Positions 36,772 to 46,900 of a stretch of DNA of 64,000 nt are shown here, one piece after another. Location: positions 13,020,001 to 13,084,000 of the forward strand of contig NC_053183.1 of the NCBI RefSeq assembly GCF_905163445.1, in the 5' to 3' direction. A model generated the notes under the pieces. It was not told the DNA's origin. It did not search any database and saw only the letters and a list, made by a program, of their open reading frames with translations. The position numbers were made by a program, and so were the translations under genes. Position 1 is the stretch's first letter, and the number at the start of each line of letters is the position of its first letter. Source of the stretch: Pararge aegeria. Its lineage: Eukaryota; Arthropoda; Insecta; Lepidoptera; Nymphalidae.

Positions 36772-36950
36772 TGTCATTGTCATTTAGTTTATTTATATTA
36801 TTTATGGAGTGTAGAGATAGATTGGACATGGGAAGTTGATTTGCGGATTTTGATTCTCATTTATAAATATAATAATTTTCGACTATATGAAAGTGAAAAT
36901 AAAAATTGTTACTTTGAAACTGCATTTTGCTTACCACTTCATTCATTAGA

Positions 36951-37001
36951 ATGCCACAAGTTTTTCAAGTACTGAGATGTTACAAATGTTCCATATTTCA
37001 G
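36951..37001 (+). CDS. MRNIP: MRNIP exon 1: first half of the zinc ribbon
   Basis: Seventeen codons, MPQVFQVLRCYKCSIFQ, ending at the donor CAG|GTATGA. Human MRNIP, as I recall it, starts with a similar LRC-x2-C...FQ segment followed by a basic stretch and a second C-x2-C, and the junction to the exon at 43,005 falls exactly there in phase 0. The C-Y-K-C pair here should form a zinc ribbon with C-K-V-C in exon 2. The family protein binds the MRE11-RAD50-NBS1 complex in the nucleus and supports the double-strand-break response. Too short to find by frame length alone. Confidence 0.85.
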
Positions 37002-37690
37002 GTATGAAAAATACGATTTTGTTCCTCAACCCATCTTACAGCACAGAGGAATTTAAAGCTTAAACTCCATCACACAGGTCACACATCTGCGCAGGTTGGT
37101 GGACTTAAGGACTGCTTTAGATTGTCTCCGAGGATTTAAAATTTCCTTTTGAAGGATTCAGAGAATTGGAGATAAAAGTTTACTAAAGTTCAGTCCATCT
37201 AGTAACTGCTAGTCAGTTACTAGATGGACTGAACTTTAGTAAACTTTTATCTATCTTTTATATTAGCCTAACCTACTAAGTCAGTGAAATAAATTTATAA
37301 AATTAGGCCTTACCACCTTTTTTAAACACTGCAACAATCACAGCACCAACAGAATATGTGTTAATTCTTGTCTACCTATAATGTAATTCTTAGTAAAATA
37401 GATCAATATCTAATGGGTTTTCAAGTTTGTTTTCTAGTGTTTTTATCTCATTTATAAGTTTGTCTAAATGACAATATACATACTTACATAAGTTATTTTA
37501 TTAAAATAGAAACAATTCAGTTATTAAAATGGTATTAATGGTATTTTTTTAATATATGATGCGGTGATAGTCTTTTGAGGCATCAACTTTCCTGGTGTGG
37601 AGACCGAGCTTAAAGCACAAAGTTACGTGCATTTCGCAAATTTAAATATACCTAACTTACTTTAAACAGATCTCTATAATGTCCTCAACA
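37002..37690 (+). other. MRNIP intron 1, 5' part
   Basis: AT-rich intron before the retrotransposon. The perfect hairpin at 37,171-37,251 is its only notable element. Confidence 0.8.
37171..37251. repeat. Perfect 38-bp inverted repeat with 5-base loop
   Basis: The arm 37,171-37,208 (starting GATAAAAGTTTACTAAAG) is matched without error by its reverse complement at 37,214-37,251, around the loop CTAGT. In the sense MRNIP transcript this would be an uninterrupted 38-bp hairpin. No second copy is visible in the window. No target-site duplication identifies it as a transposon. Confidence 0.95.
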
Positions 37691-37695
37691 GTATG

Positions 37696-37850
37696 TATTA
37701 TGTATAAATAATACGATATTGCATAGTAACACGTTTATTGAGCTAGGTAGCAAAACTTGACAGTTTTTACATGTGTTAATTAAACTACCCACTTGGTTTT
37801 ACTTTTGTTAAGAAAAGGTAAACAAATGATGTAGATACTTATATATGACA
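37696..37850 (-). repeat. 3' LTR of the Ty3/gypsy element
   Basis: 155 bp, starting TATTATGTATAAATAATACG and ending ATATATGACA in window orientation. Identical to the copy at 42,008-42,162. It is the 3' LTR because the gag-pol frame is on the - strand. Confidence 0.93.
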
Positions 37851-37965
37851 TACCTTTCCCCCAAGTATGTCATGTAAATTAACTAAAGTTTAACAATTTA
37901 AATCAAGAAATCCACAGTACACTATTAAAAATATAACATAAAATTAAACAAATAAAGTAATCAAT

Positions 37966-40900
37966 TTAATCATTATTTTCATTAAAACAACTGGGTCTAG
38001 AATATGGAACTTTAGAATGAACATTTCGTTTAGTTCTGATCTTCCCCCCTGACGTTTCAATTTCAGCTGATTTAGGTATTCCTAACATCTCTTCCCATTT
38101 TTCTGCACTTGGTATTTCAATAATAGGATCATTTTCTGACTCTTGCTCTGATCCGCTTCCTAAATCATTATTCTGTTCATTTTGATCAATCTTATCTTCC
38201 TCAGTCTCTGCATTACTCCTCTCATTGTTGTTTCCTCCAAGTATGTCACTTGTTTTCTCTCTATTTTGTACTTTAATTATTTGATCTATATGACGCCGTA
38301 AAACTGCACCATCTTCAGTTTGTACTCTGTAATTAGATGGGCCATCTTTTTCGAAAACTTGACCAGGTAACCATTTTGGCCCGTTTGTGTAATTTCTGTA
38401 CATTATTTTTTGTCCCACATTAGTTTCTCTGTTTTTCTGTTGTGCATTATTTATTATTTGACCTTCAACCTTTTTATACTGCAGGCTATCAGGGTGCAAA
38501 GAATCTAAGACCGTGCGTAGGCGTCTATTCATCAAAAGTTCCGAAGGGCTTTTATTTGTTTTAGAACACGGAGTCACCCTAAGACCTAGTAACATATTTG
38601 GAATTTTTATTTCCCATGATCCATCCATCTTCCGAAGCTTTTCCTTCACTGTCTGTACCATCCGTTCTGCCAAGCCATTAGTGGCCGGGTGATAAGGTGC
38701 GGATGTCACATGTCTAATTTTGTTAGATTCTAAAAACAATTTCATTTCTGCGGACACAAAAGAAGTTCCGTTATCTGATACCAGGGTTTCACAAATACCA
38801 TGAGTAGCAAATAAGTTCCTTAAATGACGAATCACTGATGCCGAGTTAGTACTATTTGTCATTAGCACTTCAGGCCATTTAGAAAAAGCATCAACTACTA
38901 TAAGAAAAGTTTTATTCATAAATGGTCCTGCAAAGTCAATATGTATTCTGGACCATGGTCTTGAAGGAACGATCCACTCGTGTGATGATCTTGGAGGCAT
39001 ATGTCTATTTTCTAGACACCGAGTGCAATTATTTACTAATTCATTTATATCATCGCTCAATTGTGGCCACCACACATAACTTCGGGCCAATGCTTTTGTG
39101 TGCACAATTCCATTATGCGTAGTATGCAGCATGCGTAAGATGGTTTGTCGAAGAGGTCGTGGTATGACGACACGACAACCTAATAATACACAACCATTTT
39201 GTAGAGAGAGCTCTGATCTATGTAACCAATATACTCGTAAATCACGATCGTTAACTTTGTTTGGCCATCCGCTTTGTAGAAAGTGAACAACTCGGGAGAG
39301 AGTTTGATCTTTCTTCGTTTCAGAGCATATCTCAAGCGCGGTAAAAGGGAAATCACTAAGATTTTCCGCCATCAGTAGTATTTCATAGAGAGGTTGTTCC
39401 TCTTGATCTGGTACAGGTAGCGGCCATCGACTTAAACTGTCTGCATTGCCGATTTCCGTTCCTGGTCGATAAGCAATGCTATAATCGTGCGCAGTTAATG
39501 CTATTGCGATTCTTGTCAAACGAGGTGATAAAATACATGGCATTGGCCTTTTTGGATCGAATATTCCAAGTAGGGGCTTGTGGTCGGTTATCACAGTAAA
39601 ATTCCTCCCCGCTAAATAATTGTGAAACTTTTTAATGCCAAACATAATGGCAGTCGCTTCTTTGTCCAACTGTGAATACCGTCGTTCGTGGGAATTTAAT
39701 GTCCTAGAACTCATTGCGATCGGTCTTTCTTGTCCGTTTTCCATCACATGCGATAGCACTGCCCCAACGCCATATTGTGAACTATCACACGTAAGAATTA
39801 GTGGTTTGTATAAATCATAATGAACTAATGTGGTTTCAAATGTAAGCAACTGTTTAGCTTTATTGAATGCATCTCGTTCCCGTTGAGTCCATTGCCATGT
39901 TTGAGACTTATCTAGTAGTCTATGTAATGGCTCAAGTATAGTTGCCTTGTGGGGTATAAACCTTTCATAAAAATTATACAGTCCTAAGAAAGCCTGTAAC
40001 TCCTGGACATTCTGTGGTTCTGGCGTCTTCACTACAGCTTCTATTTTACTTGGAGCTGGGTGGATACCTTCTCCATTAATCACAAAACCTAAAAATTCTA
40101 CTTTTTCTTGAGCAAATTTACATTTGCTCTTGTTAAGACGAAATCCAGCCTTTTGTATCCTGTCTAGAACAGTTTCAAGTCGTTGTTGCATTTCCAGCAT
40201 TGTAGGACCACTTACAATTATATCATCAATTAAGACTGCCACTCCTTGAACTCCTGCTAGCAATGCTGTCATGAGTCTCTGGAATATTCCAGGGCAGGCT
40301 TTGACTCCAAAAGGTAACCGATGTACGGAGTAGAGACCCTTGCATGTGTTTAATGTTAACATTTTAGCAGTGCTGTCTTGAACTTTCACTTGTGTGTATG
40401 CTCTATCAAGGTCTAAGGTTGTAAAGAACTTCGCACCTGCAACTGTAGCAAATACCTCATTTGCTGTTGGCATGGGGTAGGTGTCCGACTCAGTTGCTTG
40501 GTTGACAGTACTACGGTAATCTCCACATAACCGAATGTCTCCAGACTTCTTTATTATTGGCACAACAGGTGTTGCCCATTCTGAATAAGATAAAGGCCTC
40601 AGTACACCTTCAGCCACCAAGCGATCAATTTCCTCTTCAACTCTAGCCTTGATAGCATATGGTACTGGACGAGCCTTGAAAAACTTAGGTGTAGCACCAG
40701 GTTTGAGATGTATGGTCACTGGATCTCCCCTAAATGTGCCCAGTCCATCCCTGAAGATGTTGCTGTATTTTAAAATTGTCTTCTCAATGTTCACAAGATC
40801 ATTGTTAGCTATAACATTGATATTCAATGCGATATTCAATGGGCCCAGCCAATCCCTTCCCAGAAGATTGGGGCCCCGACCCTTTGCTATAATAACATTT

Positions 40901-41979
40901 AGTGAACATTTGATGTCTCTGTATTGAGCTTGTAGTTTAGCTTGGCCAAGTAAGATTACAGGTGTATCTGTCCATGTACGTAGAGTAAGGTTCACCGGTT
41001 GAAGAGTTATATGTTGGTTCTGATGTTCTATATTCTTCCAAGTGCATTCATTTACTAATGAAAAACTTGCACCTGTGTCTACCTGCATCACAACAGGTAT
41101 ATTCTCCAATGATACTTCAACAACAAATGGTAATACTTTGGTTTCACAGTTAATGCTGTAAATACCATTCAAGTGTGTATCTGTGTGTTCATCATTTGTG
41201 AAATTAATATTTCTCTTTAAAGATTTCTTCTTTACCAAGCAAATCTTCTCAATATGGCCTCGCTTCTTACAGAACCGACAGGTGGCATTTATAAATCTAC
41301 ATTCACCACCATGACGATCACCACACCGAAAACATAGTCGTGTATTTGATCTAGTTTGTACTGCATTTATGTCCATCTCTTCCACTGAGGAGCTTTGAGT
41401 TGTTGTTGCTGCTGCACAGTTTGTACTTGTGCTGCTATTTTCTGTACCCATAGATGAATGAATCATATGGTAGTCTTTTCCTGCAGTCTCTGCTGCTAAC
41501 ATGGCATCAATAACATCTTGATAATGCAGGTTATCTTTTTTCAAGAGTTCATACTGTAGACGACGATCTTTCATACCACACACAAGCCGGTCACGTAGCA
41601 TCCGTTCTAATTCCATAAAATTACATTTTGAGCTAATTTTCCTCAACTGTGCAATATATTCTGATGCATTTTCATTAGTATTCTGGTTCCGTGTGTAGAA
41701 TTTATATGACATGGAGATTTCATTTGGCTTTGGGCTATAATGTTTTGTTAAAATTGTTTCAATTTCAACAAATGTCACATCACTAGCTTTCCTTGGTGTA
41801 ATCAAGGCCAAAAGAGTCTCAAAGACTTCCGCTCCACACACAGTAAAGAAATTCGCTCGTTTGGCGCCGTCTAACATGATGCCATTAGCCTCAAAACAAA
41901 ACTTTAACCGGTCGATGTAATTGTCCCATACATCCGTTTTTTGATTAAATTCATTAAATTTCACTGATTTGTGGTCCAT
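37966..41979 (-). CDS. Gag-Pol polyprotein of a Ty3/gypsy retrotransposon
   Basis: An uninterrupted 1,337-codon frame. Order: a gag/capsid-like region (about 1-175), two zinc knuckles (about 216-247; C-x2-C-x3-H-x3-C and C-x2-C-x4-H-x4-C), an aspartic protease with DTGA (about 301-304), a reverse transcriptase with LDLDRAYTQV and the catalytic box LIDD (about 523-587), an RNase H with CDSSQYGVGAVL (about 710), an integrase zinc domain H...H...C-x2-C (about 960-1,000) and a DDE core (IDFAGPF, SDNGTSF, then GLAERMVQTVKEKL). No separate envelope-like frame exists. Gag and pol being fused without a frameshift is notable but occurs in some Ty3/gypsy lineages. Key catalytic residues appear intact, so it may still be active. 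Confidence 0.95.
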   Translation of the reverse strand: MDHKSVKFNEFNQKTDVWDNYIDRLKFCFEANGIMLDGAKRANFFTVCGAEVFETLLALITPRKASDVTFVEIETILTKHYSPKPNEISMSYKFYTRNQNTNENASEYIAQLRKISSKCNFMELERMLRDRLVCGMKDRRLQYELLKKDNLHYQDVIDAMLAAETAGKDYHMIHSSMGTENSSTSTNCAAATTTQSSSVEEMDINAVQTRSNTRLCFRCGDRHGGECRFINATCRFCKKRGHIEKICLVKKKSLKRNINFTNDEHTDTHLNGIYSINCETKVLPFVVEVSLENIPVVMQVDTGASFSLVNECTWKNIEHQNQHITLQPVNLTLRTWTDTPVILLGQAKLQAQYRDIKCSLNVIIAKGRGPNLLGRDWLGPLNIALNINVIANNDLVNIEKTILKYSNIFRDGLGTFRGDPVTIHLKPGATPKFFKARPVPYAIKARVEEEIDRLVAEGVLRPLSYSEWATPVVPIIKKSGDIRLCGDYRSTVNQATESDTYPMPTANEVFATVAGAKFFTTLDLDRAYTQVKVQDSTAKMLTLNTCKGLYSVHRLPFGVKACPGIFQRLMTALLAGVQGVAVLIDDIIVSGPTMLEMQQRLETVLDRIQKAGFRLNKSKCKFAQEKVEFLGFVINGEGIHPAPSKIEAVVKTPEPQNVQELQAFLGLYNFYERFIPHKATILEPLHRLLDKSQTWQWTQRERDAFNKAKQLLTFETTLVHYDLYKPLILTCDSSQYGVGAVLSHVMENGQERPIAMSSRTLNSHERRYSQLDKEATAIMFGIKKFHNYLAGRNFTVITDHKPLLGIFDPKRPMPCILSPRLTRIAIALTAHDYSIAYRPGTEIGNADSLSRWPLPVPDQEEQPLYEILLMAENLSDFPFTALEICSETKKDQTLSRVVHFLQSGWPNKVNDRDLRVYWLHRSELSLQNGCVLLGCRVVIPRPLRQTILRMLHTTHNGIVHTKALARSYVWWPQLSDDINELVNNCTRCLENRHMPPRSSHEWIVPSRPWSRIHIDFAGPFMNKTFLIVVDAFSKWPEVLMTNSTNSASVIRHLRNLFATHGICETLVSDNGTSFVSAEMKLFLESNKIRHVTSAPYHPATNGLAERMVQTVKEKLRKMDGSWEIKIPNMLLGLRVTPCSKTNKSPSELLMNRRLRTVLDSLHPDSLQYKKVEGQIINNAQQKNRETNVGQKIMYRNYTNGPKWLPGQVFEKDGPSNYRVQTEDGAVLRRHIDQIIKVQNREKTSDILGGNNNERSNAETEEDKIDQNEQNNDLGSGSEQESENDPIIEIPSAEKWEEMLGIPKSAEIETSGGKIRTKRNVHSKVPYSRPSCFNENND

Positions 41980-42007
41980 TTTAATTAAATTTTCGCCTCG
42001 TCGCCAC

Positions 42008-42162
42008 TATTATGTATAAATAATACGATATTGCATAGTAACACGTTTATTGAGCTAGGTAGCAAAACTTGACAGTTTTTACATGTGTTAATTAAACTAC
42101 CCACTTGGTTTTACTTTTGTTAAGAAAAGGTAAACAAATGATGTAGATACTTATATATGACA
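42008..42162 (-). repeat. 5' LTR of the Ty3/gypsy element
   Basis: 155 bp, identical to 37,696-37,850 by eye. The gag-pol start at 41,979 lies just inside it, leaving a very short untranslated leader that contains the putative primer-binding site. Confidence 0.93.
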
Positions 42163-42167
42163 GTATG

Positions 42168-43004
42168 TAAACTACCAATCTGCATTTGTATGCACAGCCT
42201 AAACCCTTCTCGTTCTGAGACGAAACCTGTTCCCTGTAGTTGAATAGTAATGTGTTAATGATGATGCTGAATGGGTTTTTTATTTTAAATACTCTCCATT
42301 TACCCATTTTGTTTCCTAAAGTAAAAAGTTTCCTATGTAGATGTGACCAGAATGCAAAGCTAGTTCTGTGCCAAATTACAAGCAACCTTTCAGTTCTAAA
42401 ATTATGATATAAAAGAAGTTTATTTCCAGTGTCTGAAAGATATTTCAGTAAATTTTTTTCGAGTATAAGTTATTCATCAGAATGGAAGCAGCCAGCCTCG
42501 CTCTCATCTCCCGCAAGATAGCAAAATGATTGTAAATGTTGATGTTGGAAAAGAGCAACTACTGAGTTTCTTGCCGGCTCTTCTCGGTAGAATCTGCTTT
42601 CCGAACCGGTGGTAGAGTCACACAAACATGCATACTTGACGTTTCAAAAGTGCTTATAAAGTAGGCCTACTTGAAATAAATGAATTTGAATTTGAATTTG
42701 AATTCATCAATACACATTTACAACATTAAAGTTAAATTAAAAAGAAAATTACGGTTTAAATCTTAATCCTTTCATTAACCTTATAATCAATAAGTATATA
42801 TTTATGCATAAACTTTTGAGACAATACATGCAATTAATGCAAATATTTTAAAAATTAAATTAAATGTTCCTTTAAATCTTTTGACCCATGTAGTATGTTT
42901 TTTTTTTAAATCAGCAGAGATTGAGAGAAATGGCCAGTATGCAATGCAAATGTAACACTTTAAGTGTATTTGTTAGTAAATCTTGACTTATGTGATTTTA
43001 ATAG
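42168..43004 (+). other. MRNIP intron 1, 3' part
   Basis: Intron after the retrotransposon. It includes a LINE tail (42,480-42,705) and ends at an acceptor (TTTTAATAG) at 43,004. Confidence 0.8.
42480..42705 (+). repeat. 3' end of a non-LTR retrotransposon with TTTGAA tail
   Basis: It contains GAGTTTCTTGCCGGCTCTTC, TCGGTAGAATCTGCTTTCCG, ACCGGTGGTAGAGTCAC and then GACGTTTCAAAAGTGCTTAT. It ends in repeats of TTTGAA. It is the longer version of 13,568-13,640 and matches a tail very common in lepidopteran genomes. Confidence 0.65.
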
Positions 43005-43898
43005 GTACACCAAACAAGAAAAGATAATAAATGGAAATGCAAAGTGTGCGGTGAGAAGCAGTCATTAAAAAGACACTATAACATAGGTACTGCTAAAGAT
43101 TGTAGGATACATGTTCAAAAGCTCAACAATATGCGAGGGGATATAATGGAAACCTTAAAATTAAAGGCTGATTCAGACAGTGACTTTGAAGACGACACAG
43201 AAAACAATACTAAAATTATAAGTACTCAGGTATTAGCAAATAATACCAAGAAAGAAAGTAAATGGACAGCTTATATTGAGAAAGAGGAAATCGTTGACGA
43301 GAAAGACCCTGAGTATATCGACAATATAGAAGTATGTTTGGAGCTCCCGAATAAACGAAAGATAAATACGAAAACTAAACGGTTCAAAGTTCCAAAAGTA
43401 TCCAATAATAATGATTGTTATGAAAAGACTAATATTATGAATAACTTATCCACTTTAAATAGCGATGAGATAAATAGTTTTAATCTTAAAAACAATTGCA
43501 CCATCACATATACATACGATACAAGTAGCGTTAATAATAATTTGGAATCGAGCAGAGCGAAAAAAGATGTAAATAAAAGTGCTAATTTTCAAACAAATAA
43601 AGCCTCTAAATGGGCGCAATACGAAAATAGTGATCATTTTGAAGACACCGAAAATGATAGAAACTACACCATAGAAAATAAAGAATATTTTGATGACCAC
43701 AGACCAAAAATTGTTGAATACAATAATCCAAAAAAAGAAAAAAATACGGTATACAATGAACAGAAATATATAAGAGATGGCAATGAAAAAATAAACCACT
43801 TTCTAAAAACAGAAATTGATACCCCTCCCTTACCTAATAAACCTATATTTGCCTTGTGTGATGATGATAGTGATTTAGATAAAATTTTAGACTTTTAA
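43005..43898 (+). CDS. MRNIP: MRNIP exon 2: second half of the zinc ribbon and disordered tail
   Basis: Phase-0 entry gives VHQTRKDNKWKCKVCGEKQS, completing the zinc ribbon, followed by a segment ending in CRIHVQKLNNMRG, matching the conserved MRNIP N-terminus. The remaining residues are polar, lysine- and asparagine-rich and probably disordered. Two conserved-looking patches stand out: SKWTAYIEKEE and SKWAQYEN, which resemble the repeated SxW motifs of the vertebrate protein, and an acidic end (DDDSDLDKILDF). With exon 1 the protein is 314 residues, close to vertebrate MRNIP. An earlier ATG frame starting at 43,044 would lose half of the ribbon and is not the real start. Family known; insect function inferred. 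Confidence 0.87.
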   Translation, partial: VHQTRKDNKWKCKVCGEKQSLKRHYNIGTAKDCRIHVQKLNNMRGDIMETLKLKADSDSDFEDDTENNTKIISTQVLANNTKKESKWTAYIEKEEIVDEKDPEYIDNIEVCLELPNKRKINTKTKRFKVPKVSNNNDCYEKTNIMNNLSTLNSDEINSFNLKNNCTITYTYDTSSVNNNLESSRAKKDVNKSANFQTNKASKWAQYENSDHFEDTENDRNYTIENKEYFDDHRPKIVEYNNPKKEKNTVYNEQKYIRDGNEKINHFLKTEIDTPPLPNKPIFALCDDDSDLDKILDF

Positions 43899-43949
43899 AT
43901 TATATTTTGTAGCAAGAATAGGAACCCATAATAGCCCATTATTATTGTG

Positions 43950-43955
43950 AATAAA
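43950..43955 (+). terminator. MRNIP: Candidate MRNIP polyadenylation signal
   Basis: AATAAA 52 bases after the stop codon, in the sequence TGTGAATAAAAAG. Confidence 0.55.
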
Positions 43956-46900
43956 AAGTACATAGGTAATAAGCTTTTTTCATATTGCTAAGGATAAATA
44001 GGTACTTCCGCTAACGTTGCATCAACACAATGCATTATTTCATTTTACAGTAAACATAGTATTCACATTAAGCTAAATTACCTGCCCACATATTATTACA
44101 TAAATTCAGAGGTTACTTAAGTGTTCCTAACTAATTTTGTTTTTATATTATTTTCTTAATTCACCTATTAATTTAATAAATAATTTATATTTCGATATTT
44201 TGTATTAATTTAGAGTTCATCATGTGCATACTTTTTTACCACAGACTACATACTTATACTTATAAAAAAACGTTATAATATGCATATTTGAATATTTATA
44301 CACTAAAAACTATTTTATACAGATATTGGTATTATAGGACAACTAAAAGCAAATTAATTCATTATAGTGACATACGATTGAATCTAAAAATACAAATAAG
44401 ATAAAAAATCAAACAATTTGGTTGGAGGTTTATCATTTTTTATTAATAAATCCGATACACAGGATATTTCACAAAATGCTAATGCTGCACATTATTGTAA
44501 CTAAGATATTCAAGGTTAGCATATAGCATTTTTTTTCTTTAATCACATGTTACTGTACTTGTCTAGGCTAGGTAAAATGTCACACTGCATTTCAGACAAA
44601 TTGCTATTTTTATAAAATCTCAATATTTGAGATTATCTCAATACCTCAAGGATACCTACCATAGATCTAGTGACATTTTATCTATGCGCAGTTGACATAA
44701 CAAGCCCTACCAGAATATCGAAATTAATACATTAAGAGGAAAGTATAGGCGGGATTATCCGTACAAATGTATTCCCCTATTTCCTACCTGTACGGCTAGC
44801 ATAGGCAGGACAACTATCTCTCTCCCTGTGCTAGCCCGGCTGGATCGATATTTTTTTTTTGTAAAATCTAAATACTTAAGTAGACATTTCGCTATCTTTT
44901 CTTTTTTTTTTGAAAAGCTAAATAGGTACTATATAATAACCTGACCCTTTAAAAGTGACCACCTTACAAGCGCCACGTGGAGAGGAAACGAAAACATTGA
45001 AAAAAAAATTACAAGAGTTGAGGAACCTAATCGTAACCTTTATTTAAAGGTTTATCCCAAAAATAATTGGATCGGTTTAGTTTTGTACGAGAAAACAGGG
45101 GAATGCGCAAAGTCGATCTCGTCAAATTTTTATGGAATAAAAATTTGTCTGAGCTACAGCTAGCCCTATCGCACGTGTTTATCTACTGAAGAAGGCAGGC
45201 TCAGCGCGACAGTTTTTTCAAAGACCTATTCACTACATTTGTCCCAACTATACCATCTTCTTAGTCGGTTGCAACATCCTATTTTTACTTTCAACATAAT
45301 TTTATTAATCCACCTTAAGGATATTACAACCGATGTAAATACGATTTACTTTAGGCAAGGCATCCCTACGAGCTTTGCGTTTGTGCCTCTAGTTCAATTT
45401 CAATTGATATATAGGTCATGCCATGAGAATCGAATACCATAAATATCGAAACGAAACCCAGATAAAATATTATTTCTGAAATTATAAATAGGTACTACCA
45501 CCTTGTTTTAAAATAATAATGCCCTCGAACTCGAAGTCAGTTGCCTGCCGAAATTGTTATTTACGTCCATAAACGCAAAGCTCGATTTTCAACTATACAG
45601 TATAGTCTAAGGATAAAACCCTTATTCATCACATGGCAACAACTTAATATCACTTTTCAACCTCTAATAGATAAACATACTTCAAACTTGTTTTCATCTA
45701 TATCTATCTTTACAAAACCTATGGTTTGTTCATTTAATTATAGGTATAAGGGAACTGGCGCACAATGCGGCCACGACTTATAATGTTCGACCTTGGTCGC
45801 AATTCAAAAAGGCCTGATGACAATGCTCTTCTGTAGCTGCTTTAGCTGCATTTTCAGTACCAGTATCTTCAGAATGGGCTTGGAAATCGATCAAGGTACA
45901 CCAAAGTACCTACACAAATTAGGAATTTCATGTCCACCGAGTTAAAGAAAATGTTAGCAAGACGGACTGCCATTGGTTGTGGTCGATTGCGTAATAGGTA
46001 GGTACGCGCGATCCGTAAATAGTTACTAAACAAAAGTAGTCAATGGAGAAAGGACAACTTTGATATAATATAATATATATTTTGAGCAAGAACCTTTAAA
46101 TTTTACCACTTTGAAACAATTAAATTCATCCCAAAAAATAACGTTTTTTCCAAAATTTTATACATTTTGGAGATTGTCCATTAAACCATAATTTAGTAAA
46201 TCTATCTTAAAACAACAAAAGAATATATATAAGGAAAACCGGTTAAGTAGGTACTCATGAGTCAGACTCCCGAAACTTTTTATTTATTTGATAATTATTT
46301 CTTTTAATTCTGTCTTAATTAAGAGTAAAGGTGTAGTTTTAAAATGAGAAATCTTGAGGCTTAAAGGAAAATGACCTTAACTTTGGAATATAATATTATG
46401 CAAATATGATAGCCCATTTGGCCTACAAACCTTACGTTATAACTCGAACCCTTAATTTCTGGAAATACCTAATCCAACATTGGAATTATTATGGAAAACT
46501 CATTGCGCATTTAACTTCAAAATTTAACTTTTCACTGAGTTATACTAGATTTTGCTACAGCAGTTAAATGCTATTGATATTATTCAGTAATCATAAGTTT
46601 CAACAACAGACAAGGTACAGACAACCGCAAGCTATTACAGACAAGGGGCCTGCATATACTTACGGACTGACTGACATCACCAATTGATCATTTAAAAGTT
46701 AAGTTTTCCCATTACGTGGTTCGTAATGGATTTAAAAAAAAATCATCAAGTCACAAGATTACACAATTCCGTTCTTTAATAAAATGTCACATTTCAGAGA
46801 AATAGTAGGTATCTGCAATCATTTATATTAAAAATTCTTTTTATTACTGGCCACAAAAAGATAATGAACATTCAAATATTTTTGGACAGTCTCCTTCATA

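Larger units (their letters stand above)
37691..42167 (-). mobile_element. Full-length Ty3/gypsy LTR retrotransposon with target duplication
   Basis: The element proper is 37,696-42,162 (4,467 bp), flanked by GTATG at 37,691-37,695 and 42,163-42,167. Two 155-bp LTRs (37,696-37,850 and 42,008-42,162) read identically by eye. On the element's strand a primer-binding-like TGGCGACGAGGCG begins one base after the 5' LTR (about 41,994-42,006), and a polypurine tract GGGGGAAAGG sits just before the 3' LTR (37,853-37,862). One long gag-pol frame lies between. The short LTRs, two zinc knuckles and fused frame suggest the Mag-like branch of Ty3/gypsy. It is inserted antisense in MRNIP intron 1. Confidence 0.95.

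Noticed and set aside
36490..36783. 97-codon frame on the - strand between ttk and MRNIP
   Set aside because: No motif, AT-driven composition and overlap with the MRNIP promoter region.
37696..42162. Envelope-like third gene that would make the element retrovirus-like
   Set aside because: The gag-pol frame ends about 115 bases before the 3' LTR, leaving no room for an envelope gene.
43044..43898. MRNIP beginning at the first ATG of exon 2
   Set aside because: It would remove half the zinc ribbon; the spliced exon at 36,951-37,001 supplies the conserved first half in phase.
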